Below, piece after piece: positions 17,546 through 27,001 of a stretch of DNA of 64,000 nucleotides (position 1 is the first letter of the stretch; every line of letters starts with the position of its first letter). Both the position numbers and the translations under genes were made by a program. The stretch lies in assembly GCF_000687835.1 (NCBI RefSeq), contig NZ_JHYB01000002.1, positions 310,001-374,000 of the forward strand, in the 5' to 3' direction. The notes under the pieces were generated by a model. That model did no database searches. It was given only the letters and a program-made list of their open reading frames with translations, and was not told the DNA's origin. The stretch is from Haploplasma modicum ATCC 29102 (GTDB lineage: Bacteria > Bacillota_I > Bacilli_A > Acholeplasmatales > Acholeplasmataceae).

Positions 17546-18853
17546 TTAATAACTACCTTTCTTTTTTAAAAACTCAACAACTTCACTAATTAAATTATCA
17601 AGTTTATCTTCTTCTTTTACACTTATAGTAACTCTTAATAGTGGTTCAGTTCCACTTGCTCTTATTAAAAATAAATCATCGGTATCGAGTGAATTTTTAA
17701 TTTTTTCTAAATAATCTAAAACTTCCCTATCTTTTAAAACATCTTTATTAATATTTTTAATATTAACAAGACTAAATGGATATAATTCTATTTCTTTTAC
17801 GATATCTTCTAATTCAATTTTTTCTTCTTCTAAAAGTTTTAAAATAAACAATGAAGATAATAAACCATCACCTGAATGTAGAATATCTCTAATAATTAAA
17901 TGACCACTTGACTCACCACCTAATGATAAATCATTATCAATTAATTCCTTACTAACATATTTATCACCAACATCAGTTAAAATATAATCAATATTTTTAC
18001 TTCTTAATGCCTTTAAGATTCCTGGGTTTGTCATTTTGGTAACTACAACTGTATTTTTATTTAGCATGTTTTTATTTTTCAAATAATTTGCTATTAAATA
18101 TATAATGTAATCACCATCGTAAGTTACTCCGTTTTTATCAATCATGAGCATTCTATCGCCATCACCATCATAAGAAAAGCCAATATCAATATTATTATTT
18201 TTAGCATATTCTCTAATATAGGAAAGATTAGTTGACCCACAGTTTAAGTTAATATTTAGACCATCCGGTTCAGATGCAAGTTGTACACTATTTTTAAAAT
18301 ATTTACTCATTACTTGTTTAGCAATTAAATAGTTTGCTCCATTAGCACTATCATAAACAACTTTAAGGCTACTTTCATTTAATCCTAATTTATCAATAAC
18401 CTTTAAGTACTCTTTATTTATATCTAAAGATAATAAAAACTCACCCCAATTACTACCCTTTATAATCTCACTGTCAATGTATTTTTCCATGATAAGTTCT
18501 TCTTCAATAGTAGACTTATAACCACAATTAAAAACTTTTATTCCATTATCGGTATAAGGATTATGGCTTGCTGTAACCATTATTCCAGGAATTTCTTTAA
18601 CCTTTGAATAATGAGCAATCATTGGTGTAGAAACAACTTTTGCAAAAACCACATTAATACCTACACTCATTGCACCATTTGCAATTGCATATGCTAACAT
18701 CGGTGAAGAGTTTCTAGTATCATGACCTATTACAACTTGATTTTTATTATATGTCTCTCTTAAACTTTGTCCGATAGAAAATGCTATTTTTGAGTTTAAT
18801 TCAGTAAAACTTTTTCCTCTAATTCCATCTGTACCAAAATATTTAGTAATCAT
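17546..18853 (-). CDS. glmM: Phosphoglucosamine mutase
   Basis: 435 residues of the alpha-D-phosphohexomutase family; converts glucosamine-6-P to glucosamine-1-P, the substrate of GlmU. Active-site phosphoserine S96 in TASHNP, metal loop DGDGDRM (229-235), sugar loop GESSGH (about 317) and phosphate loop RASGTEPLLRV near the C-terminus are all intact. Overlaps the c-di-GMP enzyme gene by 4 bases and is followed at once by glmU. Confidence 0.96.
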   Translation of the reverse strand: MITKYFGTDGIRGKSFTELNSKIAFSIGQSLRETYNKNQVVIGHDTRNSSPMLAYAIANGAMSVGINVVFAKVVSTPMIAHYSKVKEIPGIMVTASHNPYTDNGIKVFNCGYKSTIEEELIMEKYIDSEIIKGSNWGEFLLSLDINKEYLKVIDKLGLNESSLKVVYDSANGANYLIAKQVMSKYFKNSVQLASEPDGLNINLNCGSTNLSYIREYAKNNNIDIGFSYDGDGDRMLMIDKNGVTYDGDYIIYLIANYLKNKNMLNKNTVVVTKMTNPGILKALRSKNIDYILTDVGDKYVSKELIDNDLSLGGESSGHLIIRDILHSGDGLLSSLFILKLLEEEKIELEDIVKEIELYPFSLVNIKNINKDVLKDREVLDYLEKIKNSLDTDDLFLIRASGTEPLLRVTISVKEEDKLDNLISEVVEFLKKKGSY

Positions 18854-20829
18854 TTTATGCTCCTATTCTCTCGTTTCAAAATTTTTATAAAACTTTTTGT
18901 TATTTTTGGATCAAAATAAACATTACTTAAATTCAATAGTTTATCAATTATATCATTAATCTCAGATTTTTCTACATCAAAATAGTTACTAACATAATCA
19001 GCTAAGCGAATAATTCTTGCATTAATAGGAATATTTTCTCCCTTTAAATTTTGCGGAAAACCTGTTCCATCATAATTTTCATGACATGAAAGTACATCAT
19101 AAGCAACATTTAGGTGTGCTTTTGATGTTTGAAGTATTCTAAAACCAATAACTGTATGACCATATCTAGTTAAGTTAGGTAATTCATTAGTATTTTTGAA
19201 CTCTTCTTTAATTTCTTTATCAAGACCGATTTTTCCAATATCATAGACTGTTGCTGCAAGTTTCAAATTCATTAATTCATCTTCACTAAACTTTAATTCT
19301 CTACCTATTTCTACAGTATATTTTAATACGTTTTTTTTCTTTTTGCTAGAATTTTTACTTGACTGAATTATTGATAAGTAATTTTCTATTTGTTTTTCGT
19401 TTGAATTCATTAATTTTTGATAATACATCTTATCTTCTGCTTCTTTTAAAGCTTCATCTAATGATTGATTTTCACTCTTTCTAACAATACCACTGGAAAC
19501 AGATATACTAATATTTTTTACTGTTTTATCTTTTAAACTATCTTCCATTTTTTCTAACATTAATTCAAAATCATTGTGATTATTTGTTTCACTAATAATT
19601 AGTATTTCATCGCCACCAATTCTAAATGTAAGTGAATCAGTAAATGCTTCTTTAATTAAATCTGAAACTAAGATTAATAACTGATCACCTACATTATGAC
19701 CAAATGCATCATTAAAGAACTTTAAACCATTAACATCTAAATAAATAACTGAACACTCTTTTTTAGTATCAAATTTTTTAGAATAAATATTGAAAAAACT
19801 ACGATTATAAAATCCTGTCAGTCCATCATGATAACTTAAGTACTCTACTTCTTTTGTTTGTAAAATATCATTAGTTATATTTCTAGAAAAGACTGAAGTA
19901 CCAATTACTTCATCATTATTTTTAATCAAATAATAATATTCCTCATAAAATAGATTATGTTCCTTTATTTCCAAATTAGAGTGATATTCACCTTTTTCTA
20001 ATGCTGTTTCTAAAAATGACTTTTGAATACTTGCAATTTTTGGATGATTATCTAATAATTTAAAAAAATTATCCCCGACTTTAATATTAGAACCTGAATA
20101 AGAACGCATAATAATCTTGTGATGATCATTAAAACCTAAATAATTATAGTTTGAATCTAGAGTATAAATTTCTAAGTCCTCTACTATGTTGACGATTTGA
20201 TTTAATAAGCGATTTTCATGATTAATTTTTTTAATTAAAATTTTCTTTTCATTAAATTTATAAAGTAATATTTGAACAATTATTCCAATTAGGTTGTTTA
20301 ATATTTGATAGATTATAAATGTCAAAAAAACCGTCGCCGACAGTTTATTATAAAAACCAAAGAATATAATACCCGATAAAGAAAATAGATTTACGATTAA
20401 ACTAAAAATAGTTGCTTTAAGTAATTTATTATTATACTTGCTATTTTTCATTATTCTTTGCCAAACAATACCAATTAAAATTGCATAGACGATTTCAAAT
20501 ACTCCCATATACGTACCTGTTCCGCCAATAAATAATCTAACTATTATTGCTGTAATAAATGGCAAAATGCTGACTGCAGGCCCAAAAAAAGCTCCACTTA
20601 TTCCAAGAACAATACTTCTTGAATCAAAATAGTAAATATTTCCAAAACGATATGAACTAGACATAATTATAATAATAATTCCTGAAATAATTAAACTTAG
20701 TCCTATTTTTGATCCTTTTGACTCTAATTCAGGATTTAATAAATTAACTAGTGAGGCAAAAACAATAATAACACTCATATTTAATACAATTAAATAATAT
20801 CTGGAAAAAAATATTAATAGTTCACCCAT
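18850..20829 (-). CDS. LytS-type 5TM - PAS - GGDEF - HD-GYP-like signalling protein
   Basis: 659 residues. N-terminal membrane region (about 10-192) matches the LytS/YhcK 5TM receptor type (DSRSIVLGISGAFFGP, then RLFIGG). A PAS-like region (about 205-320) precedes GGDEF with GGDEI at 405-409; no RxxD inhibitory site is seen. The C-terminal HD-GYP-like domain has YD (529-530) where HD is expected, H558, H583 and DGTGFP. So it probably makes c-di-GMP, while hydrolysis is doubtful because the first metal histidine is Tyr. It heads the glmM-glmU-galE operon (4-base overlap), suggesting a link between c-di-GMP and envelope precursors. Good SD (AAGGGGG). Confidence 0.88.
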   Translation of the reverse strand: MGELLIFFSRYYLIVLNMSVIIVFASLVNLLNPELESKGSKIGLSLIISGIIIIIMSSSYRFGNIYYFDSRSIVLGISGAFFGPAVSILPFITAIIVRLFIGGTGTYMGVFEIVYAILIGIVWQRIMKNSKYNNKLLKATIFSLIVNLFSLSGIIFFGFYNKLSATVFLTFIIYQILNNLIGIIVQILLYKFNEKKILIKKINHENRLLNQIVNIVEDLEIYTLDSNYNYLGFNDHHKIIMRSYSGSNIKVGDNFFKLLDNHPKIASIQKSFLETALEKGEYHSNLEIKEHNLFYEEYYYLIKNNDEVIGTSVFSRNITNDILQTKEVEYLSYHDGLTGFYNRSFFNIYSKKFDTKKECSVIYLDVNGLKFFNDAFGHNVGDQLLILVSDLIKEAFTDSLTFRIGGDEILIISETNNHNDFELMLEKMEDSLKDKTVKNISISVSSGIVRKSENQSLDEALKEAEDKMYYQKLMNSNEKQIENYLSIIQSSKNSSKKKKNVLKYTVEIGRELKFSEDELMNLKLAATVYDIGKIGLDKEIKEEFKNTNELPNLTRYGHTVIGFRILQTSKAHLNVAYDVLSCHENYDGTGFPQNLKGENIPINARIIRLADYVSNYFDVEKSEINDIIDKLLNLSNVYFDPKITKSFIKILKRENRSIK

Positions 20830-20904
20830 TGTAATCCCCCTTATAATTAATTACTATAAATTATATTTATATTATAACATTTTTTAAATAATACTATTAA
20901 TCTA

Positions 20905-20955
20905 TTGACAATTATTCAATATATGATAAAATACTCATATGATTAGTTATTCATA
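20905..20955 (+). promoter_or_regulatory. Metal-regulon promoter with two overlapping TATGA-N8-TCATA operators
   Basis: -35 TTGACA (20905-20910), 16-base spacer, -10 TAAAAT (20927-20932). Two inverted repeats TATGA-N8-TCATA occupy 20922-20939 and 20938-20955, sharing two bases, and cover the -10 and start site. This layout fits repression by the ArsR-family protein encoded immediately downstream. Confidence 0.7.
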
Positions 20956-20969
20956 TGTGGAGGTTATTT

Positions 20970-21278
20970 ATGTTAGATGAAAAAATAATTATTAAAGCAA
21001 GTAATTTATTTAAAGTAATATCTGATCCTACAAGAATTAGAATTCTCGAATCTCTTAAAAATGGCGAATTATCAGTAAATGAGATAGTTGAAAGTTTAAA
21101 TATTAGTCAAAGTGCTATTTCACATCAACTGAGATTACTGAGAGAAAATAATTTAGTCAAAACAAAGAGAGTTGGAAAAAATATCTTTTATTCAATCTCC
21201 GATAATCATGTCTCACTAATCTTAGAACAAACTTACGAACACGTTACAGAGGAGAATTGTCATGAAATTAAAAAATGA
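20970..21278 (+). CDS. ArsR/SmtB-family metal-responsive repressor
   Basis: 102 residues from the ATG at 20970, preceded by GGAGG at 6-base spacing; an ATG at 20955 lies within the operator and upstream of the SD. Winged helix: SDPTRIRILESL, then the recognition helix SQSAISHQLRLLRENNLV (about 49-66) and the beta-wing KRVGKNIFYSI. Family members release DNA on binding metal. Its first gene partner is the overlapping P1B-4 ATPase. A C-terminal His/Cys cluster (H..H..EENCHE) may form part of the sensor site. Likely autoregulated. Confidence 0.9.
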   Translation: MLDEKIIIKASNLFKVISDPTRIRILESLKNGELSVNEIVESLNISQSAISHQLRLLRENNLVKTKRVGKNIFYSISDNHVSLILEQTYEHVTEENCHEIKK

Positions 21279-23235
21279 AGAAACAAGTAAAAAAGTTATT
21301 ATTCCATTAAAGGAACACGAACACGAACATGAACACCACAATGTAAAATTATTTTTTATTTTATATTTAGTAGGTCTAGTAATATTTATAGTTACACTAT
21401 TTTTCAAAATGGGTAACAATGTAACAATATTTGGTAATACTTTTAATAATAAATATATTCTTATACCCGTATATTATTTAATATTATTTTTATCTGGTTT
21501 TCATGTTATTGAAGAGGGTATTGAAGATACAATTAAAAGCACTAAAAAGAAAAAGAAATTTACACCTAATGTCCATATTCTAATGTTACTTGCGGCAATT
21601 GGTGCACTAATTATCGGTGAATATATTGAAGCAGTGCTACTTATACTAATTTTTGCAGGTGCGCATTTTCTTGAAGATTTTGCCAGTGAAAAAAGTACTA
21701 AGGAAATTAAAAAATTACTAAACCTTAACAAGTCAAAAGCACTTTTAATTAATGAAGATGGTTCTTTTAGTGAAGTTGCTAGTGATACTTTAAAAATAGG
21801 TGATAAAGTTAGAGTTTTAAATGGAAGTTCTATTCCTTCAGATGGAATAATAATTGAAGGACATTCAGAAATCAATGAGGCAAACATAACAGGTGAATCT
21901 ATCCCTACTTACAAAAAAGTTGGTGATCAAGTATTTGGAAGTACGATTAACGGCGAAGGTTTATTAATTGTTGAAATTAATAAAAATAGTGATGAAACTG
22001 TTTTAGCAAAAATAATTGAGCTTGTTAGTCAAACTCAAAATGATTTAAGTAAAACAGCAGTTTTAATCAAAAAGATAGAACCTATTTATGTTAATATTGT
22101 TTTAATTTTTGCTCCAATATTTTTCTTACTAGGGATGTACCTATTTAAATGGGACAGGGACATTGCCTTCTACCGTACCATGGTTTTACTAATCGGTGCT
22201 TCTCCTTGTGCTCTTGCAGTTACAGATATACCAGCAACTCTATCAGCAATTTCAAATTTAGCTAAAAATGGTATTCTATTTAAAGGAGGATCATACCTAG
22301 AAAATATGGCAGACTTAGATGTTGTTGCGTTTGATAAAACAGGAACACTTACAACAGGTTATCCAATTGTAACTGATGTAATTAGAGTAAAAGATAGTAA
22401 TGTTAGTTTTCATGATAATATCATTTATCATATGGAGAGTAACTCAAATCATCCACTAGCAAAAGCTCTAACAAGCCATTTTAATAAAGGTGAAAATCTA
22501 AATTTAGAAGTTGTAAATATGATTGGTTTAGGTGTTCATACTACTTATAACAACAATGATTATCAAATATTCAAACCACTTGATGAAGATTTTGAAAATG
22601 AAAATATAAATTCAATAATTAGCACCCTACAAAATGATGGTAAGACTGTTGTTATCTTTAAAGAAAATAATATTACTATTTCAATTATTGGTTTAATTGA
22701 TAATATAAAAGAATCAAGCATTGATGCGATAAAAGAACTAAATAATTTAAATATAGAAACAGTAATGATCACAGGAGATGCTAAAAATACTGCTAAAACG
22801 ATTGCTAATAAGCTAAATATTACTACAGTTCATGCTAATGTATTACCTACTGAAAAAGCCTCAATTATTAAGTCATATCGTGATAATAACAAGGTTATTT
22901 CTATGGTTGGAGATGGGATAAACGATGCTCCTGCTCTTGCTACAAGTAATATTGGTGTAGCAATGGGTAGTGGAACTGATATTGCTATTGATGTAGCTGA
23001 TGCTGTTTTAATGAAAAATGATTTGAACAAATTTGTTTATACATATAAGGTTGCTAAAAAGTTAAAAAGAGTTGTTATTCAAAATATTATATTTGCAATG
23101 ACTGTTGTTTTATTCTTACTTGTTACAAATATTTTAGGAATTATGGAAATGCCACTTGCAGTTGTGATTCATGAAGGTAGTACTTTAGTCGTTATTTTAA
23201 GTGGACTTAGATTACTTAAAACTATAAAAAAATAA
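21262..23235 (+). CDS. P1B-4-type heavy-metal transporting ATPase
   Basis: 657 residues. Transmembrane metal motif is SPC (314-316) rather than CPC, and HEGST (637-641) lies in the last helix pair; this pairing defines P1B-4 ATPases, which export Co2+, Fe2+ or Zn2+. Phosphorylation site D358 in DKTGT, actuator TGES (210-213), nucleotide-site HP (397-398), hinge GDGIND (550-555). The N-terminus has a HEHEHEHH run (19-26) instead of a folded metal-binding domain. GAGGAG precedes the ATG at 7 bases; it overlaps arsR by 17 bases. B. subtilis PfeT and Listeria FrvA are P1B-4 precedents for iron efflux. Confidence 0.92.
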   Translation: MKLKNEETSKKVIIPLKEHEHEHEHHNVKLFFILYLVGLVIFIVTLFFKMGNNVTIFGNTFNNKYILIPVYYLILFLSGFHVIEEGIEDTIKSTKKKKKFTPNVHILMLLAAIGALIIGEYIEAVLLILIFAGAHFLEDFASEKSTKEIKKLLNLNKSKALLINEDGSFSEVASDTLKIGDKVRVLNGSSIPSDGIIIEGHSEINEANITGESIPTYKKVGDQVFGSTINGEGLLIVEINKNSDETVLAKIIELVSQTQNDLSKTAVLIKKIEPIYVNIVLIFAPIFFLLGMYLFKWDRDIAFYRTMVLLIGASPCALAVTDIPATLSAISNLAKNGILFKGGSYLENMADLDVVAFDKTGTLTTGYPIVTDVIRVKDSNVSFHDNIIYHMESNSNHPLAKALTSHFNKGENLNLEVVNMIGLGVHTTYNNNDYQIFKPLDEDFENENINSIISTLQNDGKTVVIFKENNITISIIGLIDNIKESSIDAIKELNNLNIETVMITGDAKNTAKTIANKLNITTVHANVLPTEKASIIKSYRDNNKVISMVGDGINDAPALATSNIGVAMGSGTDIAIDVADAVLMKNDLNKFVYTYKVAKKLKRVVIQNIIFAMTVVLFLLVTNILGIMEMPLAVVIHEGSTLVVILSGLRLLKTIKK

Positions 23236-23237
23236 AT

Positions 23238-23264
23238 ATAGACGCTTATTAGCGTCTTTTTTTT
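23238..23264 (+). terminator. Terminator of the metal-efflux operon
   Basis: AGACGCT (23240-23246), loop TATT, AGCGTCT (23251-23257), then a run of T. Confidence 0.9.
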
Positions 23265-23289
23265 ACAATAAAAGAACTCTAATTAAATA

Positions 23290-23772
23290 TTAATTAAAGT
23301 TCTTTTCAATGTTTTGTAAAATTATTTTATTGTTAATACCTGAGCTAAAACCACCAAGTGAACCATCTTTTTTTATCACCCTGTGACATGGAATAATAAT
23401 TAAGATAGGATTTTTTCCAATCGCATTACCTACTGCCCGCGAGAGTTTGATATTACCCATTTTTTTAGCAATATCACTATATGATACGTTAATTCCATAT
23501 GGAATTTCTAATAGTTTATTCCAAACATCAATTTCAAATTTTGTTCCACTAAATTTTATTTTTAGATTAATTTTTTTACTTTTATTATTAAAATAATTAT
23601 TAAACTCTAACCATATTGAATGTTTATATTTATCGTTAATTTCCGTTAATTGGTCATTTTTAAAATCATTTAAATTTGTATTTATGTATATAATATTTTT
23701 ATCATCATCTATTACTACATAAAGTGGTATTGTTAAATTATCTAAATAATAATAATTATATTTTTTATTCAT
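23290..23772 (-). CDS. ogt: Methylated-DNA-[protein]-cysteine S-methyltransferase (Ogt-type)
   Basis: 160 residues. Acceptor cysteine C129 in IPCHRV, with the helix-turn-helix SYSDIAKKMGNIKLSRAVGNAIGKNP region before it and GGFSSG after. Irreversibly removes alkyl groups from O6-alkylguanine. The N-terminal ribonuclease-like domain is short and divergent. Overlaps the upstream Crp/Fnr gene by 8 bases. Confidence 0.92.
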   Translation of the reverse strand: MNKKYNYYYLDNLTIPLYVVIDDDKNIIYINTNLNDFKNDQLTEINDKYKHSIWLEFNNYFNNKSKKINLKIKFSGTKFEIDVWNKLLEIPYGINVSYSDIAKKMGNIKLSRAVGNAIGKNPILIIIPCHRVIKKDGSLGGFSSGINNKIILQNIEKNFN

Positions 23773-24442
23773 AACTTAAATTTTCTAATTTAACATTATC
23801 TAAGATAATAATTTCTCTTTGACCATTTAACTTAATTATCTTATTATTTTGAAACTCACTTAATTTTCTACTAAGTGTTTCTTTACTCATTCCAAGACTT
23901 GATGCAAAATCTGATTTAGAAATTGGTAAGATAATCTTTCTACTCTTAAACTTAAGTAAAGCATCTGCAATTCTTTTAGTTACAGAGTATAGATTAATAT
24001 TTTCTATCGTATTTTCAGCTTGGTATAATCTGTCACTTAATTCTTCAATTATTTTAAAACTTATTGTCTCTTTTCCAATTAAGGCATTTCTTAAATCTTT
24101 GCTAGTAATTGTACAAAGACTTGTATCTTCTAAAAATATTGCAAAATTATCTGCTGGACTATTTTTAAAAAGACTCTTTTCACCGAGAAAGTCACCTTCT
24201 TTTAAAATTCTAATTACTTGCTCATCGCCATTAAATGAATATCTTACAATCTTAATTTTTCCCTTATTAATTATATATAAGGAATCAATTAAGTCGCCTT
24301 GATTAAATAAGTAACTACCTTTTTCATAGTTTTTAGTCTTGGCGAGTTTTGAGACATCTAATTGCTCTAAATAAGTTAAGGTTTTAAAAATTGGAACTTT
24401 AGCAACACATAGTTCACTTTTATTTTCTAAACAACAATGCAT
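23765..24442 (-). CDS. Crp/Fnr-family transcription regulator with N-terminal cysteines
   Basis: 225 residues: cyclic-nucleotide-binding-type beta-barrel (about 35-130) and a winged helix with recognition sequence SDFASSLGMSKETLSRKL (about 176-193). The extreme N-terminus has C3, C4 and C12 ahead of VPIF, a pattern shared with FNR/FLP-like anaerobic regulators that bind Fe-S or sense redox. Whether a cluster forms with three cysteines is uncertain. In an apparent operon between the amino-acid ABC transporter and ogt; no terminator separates them. Confidence 0.85.
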   Translation of the reverse strand: MHCCLENKSELCVAKVPIFKTLTYLEQLDVSKLAKTKNYEKGSYLFNQGDLIDSLYIINKGKIKIVRYSFNGDEQVIRILKEGDFLGEKSLFKNSPADNFAIFLEDTSLCTITSKDLRNALIGKETISFKIIEELSDRLYQAENTIENINLYSVTKRIADALLKFKSRKIILPISKSDFASSLGMSKETLSRKLSEFQNNKIIKLNGQREIIILDNVKLENLSYE

Positions 24443-24474
24443 ATTATCACCTGCATTTAGTATATCACAAATTT

Positions 24475-25224
24475 TTAGTTATAGAAGTCTAACGAAATGC
24501 TATCAATAAATTTCTTTGTTCTTTGTTCTTTTGGATTACTGAAAATCTGTAGTGCACTACCTACCTCAACAATCTCACCTTCATCAATTACTACAACTTC
24601 ATTACTAAACTTTTTTGCAAATTCCATTTCATGCGTTACTATTATCATATTCATTCCTTGGTTTGCTAAATCTTTCATTACTATTAAAACTTCTTTAATC
24701 ATCTCAGGATCAAGTGCACTAGTTGGTTCATCAAACAAAATAACTTCTGGTTTCATTGTAAGTGCACGTGCAATCGCAACTCTTTGCTTTTGGCCACCTG
24801 ATAATTGATTAGGATAATTATCTTTTTTATCAAATAAACCAACTTTTTTTAAGTAACTTTCAGAGATTGCTGTTGCTTCATCTAAACTTTTACCCAAGAC
24901 ATCTATTTGTGCAATATTTAAATTTTGCGTAATAGTTAAATGTGGAAATAAATTAAAGTTTTGAAAAACCATTCCAACTTTTTTACGGTGTTCAATTAAA
25001 TTAAAGTCTTTGTCTAAAATATTATTATTTTTATATATTATCTCACCATCAGTTGGTTTTTCTAATAAATTAAGTGTACGAAGCAAGGTACTTTTACCCG
25101 ATCCACTTGGACCAATGATAGTTGTAACACCTTCATTAATATATAGATTGACACCATTTAAGGCTTTTGTCCCATTTTTAAATTCTTTTTTTACATTTTT
25201 TATTTCAAATATTTTATTTTTCAT
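24475..25224 (-). CDS. Polar amino-acid ABC transporter ATP-binding protein
   Basis: 249 residues. Walker A GPSGSGKS (38-45), signature LSGGQKQRVAIARAL (about 141-155), Walker B ILFDEPTSALDPE, H-loop VTHEM. Closest in motif detail to GlnQ/ArtP-type ATPases. Overlaps the fused binding protein-permease gene by 11 bases; together they form a complete importer in two polypeptides. Confidence 0.93.
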   Translation of the reverse strand: MKNKIFEIKNVKKEFKNGTKALNGVNLYINEGVTTIIGPSGSGKSTLLRTLNLLEKPTDGEIIYKNNNILDKDFNLIEHRKKVGMVFQNFNLFPHLTITQNLNIAQIDVLGKSLDEATAISESYLKKVGLFDKKDNYPNQLSGGQKQRVAIARALTMKPEVILFDEPTSALDPEMIKEVLIVMKDLANQGMNMIIVTHEMEFAKKFSNEVVVIDEGEIVEVGSALQIFSNPKEQRTKKFIDSISLDFYN

Positions 25225-26704
25225 CTTTAAGACCTAACTTTCTTTCATACATAGTCATTAGTTTTGATGTTGATAATGTAAGTACTAAATATAGTAGTGC
25301 TGTAACAATATAAACTTCTTTGATTTGATATGTTTGAACCTTTACAATACTTGCTGCATACATCAATTCTGCAACTCCTAAATACATAAAGATTGATGTT
25401 TCTTTAATCATTGTTACAAACTCATTACCAAGTGATGGAATAATATTTTTAACTGCTTGAGGTAAAATAATTTTTCTCATGACTTGTTTATCATTAAATC
25501 CTAGACTTAATGCCGCTTCTTTTTGTCCCGTATCAATTGAGTTAATTCCCCCTCTAATAATTTCAGAAACATAAGCACTTGAATTAATAAGTAAAGCAAT
25601 AACACCTGGAATGAAGCTAGATAAATCAATTCCAAGTACTAAGATTACTGGCAACTTGAATAATGAATAAATTAATAATACTTGGACTAAAAGTGGTGTT
25701 CCTCTAATGATTTCAACATATCCCTTACTAATTGTATTAATAAATTTATTATCAACTATTCTACCTAATGCAACGAATAAGCCAATTAAACTACCTAGGG
25801 TTACTGACAGTAATGCTAATACTATTGTCATTAATAAGCCTTGTAGTAATATCTTTACATAATCGATGTTAAAGATAAATGAGAATGGAAAACTTTTTTC
25901 TACTATTTCATCACCTAAAATTGCATCATTAATAATTTGTTCCATTTTACCTGTATCAATTAGATTATTAATAACATAGTTTATTAAGTTTAATAACTCT
26001 ACATTACCCTCAGATACCGCAACCGCTGTTCCATCTTCACCAGTACCAACAGTAAAGTTAAGCAGCGATAAATCTTTATTATTTTTTATAAAACTTGATG
26101 CAACCGGAGTTTCTAAAATTACTGCATCTAGTTTATCATCTTTAAGTTGCATGATTAGATCAGTTACATTCTTTAAAAATACGGTATTACTTTGGTTCAT
26201 ATCTGCTTCAACAATTTCTTGTTGAATCGATCCAAGTTGTGCTCCAACTTTTATTTTGTTATTATTTAAGTCTTCTACACTATTAAATTTATCTTTACTC
26301 TTATTATTAATGATAACTGAATGTGTAGCTTCATAATAAACATCAGAAAAATCTACAATAAGTTCACGTTCAGGTGATGGATTCATTCCCGATATTACAA
26401 AATCAACTTTATTATTTACTAGATCATCTAATAAAAAGTCAAAATCTTTATTAACTATTTTTAAATTTTTCCCTGCTGCTTTAGCAATTTCCTTAGCAAG
26501 TTCAATATCAATACCAACTAATTCCATTTTACCGTTTACTTTTTTAGGTGATTCATAAGGTGGATAGTCAGCTGATGTTCCCATTACTAAATATTCTTTA
26601 TATGAATCATCTAAGATATATGTATAAATATTTTTACTACTACATCCTACAAGCAGGAATACACTTGATATAATTAAAACTAAAATCATTATTTGTTTCT
26701 TCAT
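25214..26704 (-). CDS. Fused amino-acid binding lipoprotein and ABC permease
   Basis: 496 residues. A lipoprotein signal ends LVGC (C21 the lipidated Cys). Residues about 38-265 form a family-3 solute-binding domain (VMGTSADYPPYES, IDIELAKEIAK, DFVISGM). Residues about 285-490 form a His/Glu/Arg/opine-type permease with the EAALSLGFNDKQVMRKIILPQA coupling loop shortened here by position near 410. Such fusions tether the receptor to the channel. Expression is controlled by a T-box leader whose likely specifier is CGT (Arg), so arginine is the best guess for substrate. Confidence 0.92.
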   Translation of the reverse strand: MKKQIMILVLIISSVFLLVGCSSKNIYTYILDDSYKEYLVMGTSADYPPYESPKKVNGKMELVGIDIELAKEIAKAAGKNLKIVNKDFDFLLDDLVNNKVDFVISGMNPSPERELIVDFSDVYYEATHSVIINNKSKDKFNSVEDLNNNKIKVGAQLGSIQQEIVEADMNQSNTVFLKNVTDLIMQLKDDKLDAVILETPVASSFIKNNKDLSLLNFTVGTGEDGTAVAVSEGNVELLNLINYVINNLIDTGKMEQIINDAILGDEIVEKSFPFSFIFNIDYVKILLQGLLMTIVLALLSVTLGSLIGLFVALGRIVDNKFINTISKGYVEIIRGTPLLVQVLLIYSLFKLPVILVLGIDLSSFIPGVIALLINSSAYVSEIIRGGINSIDTGQKEAALSLGFNDKQVMRKIILPQAVKNIIPSLGNEFVTMIKETSIFMYLGVAELMYAASIVKVQTYQIKEVYIVTALLYLVLTLSTSKLMTMYERKLGLKDEK

Positions 26705-26725
26705 TTTCTTCTTCTCCTTTAAAAT

Positions 26726-26992
26726 AAAAAAAATCCCTAGACATTAATTAATGTCTAAGGACGTAAATTTACGCGGTACCACCTTAGTTCTAGTTTCCTA
26801 GCACTTATAAATTCGTTTACGCCGAAATACGTTTAGGCCTCAAATAACTTCGACCTAACAACTCCAGATCACGTTCATTAATTGTAATTACTAATTCACA
26901 CTAACCATTAGCTCACTTAAAATTCTAAATTAATTACTACTATCCTTCATAGTCTTTAGCAACAATTATACATACTTTTTATAACATTGCAA
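26726..26992 (-). promoter_or_regulatory. T-box riboswitch leader with promoter, upstream of the amino-acid transporter
   Basis: Minus strand: promoter TTGCAA (26987-26992), 16 bases, TATAAT (26965-26970). A Stem I-like region follows, with the distal AGTGAGC and GGTTAGTG motifs. The T-box GGTGGTACCGCG is at 26772-26783, and the terminator CCTTAGACATT/AATGTCTAGGG with T8 at 26726-26760. Aligning the specifier loop (GAACGTGATC) with the tyrS leader in this window makes CGT (26871-26873, Arg) most likely; GTG (Val) is the alternative. TGGT in the T-box needs a tRNA with A73. Confidence 0.9.
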
Positions 26993-27001
26993 GATATTTA
27001 T

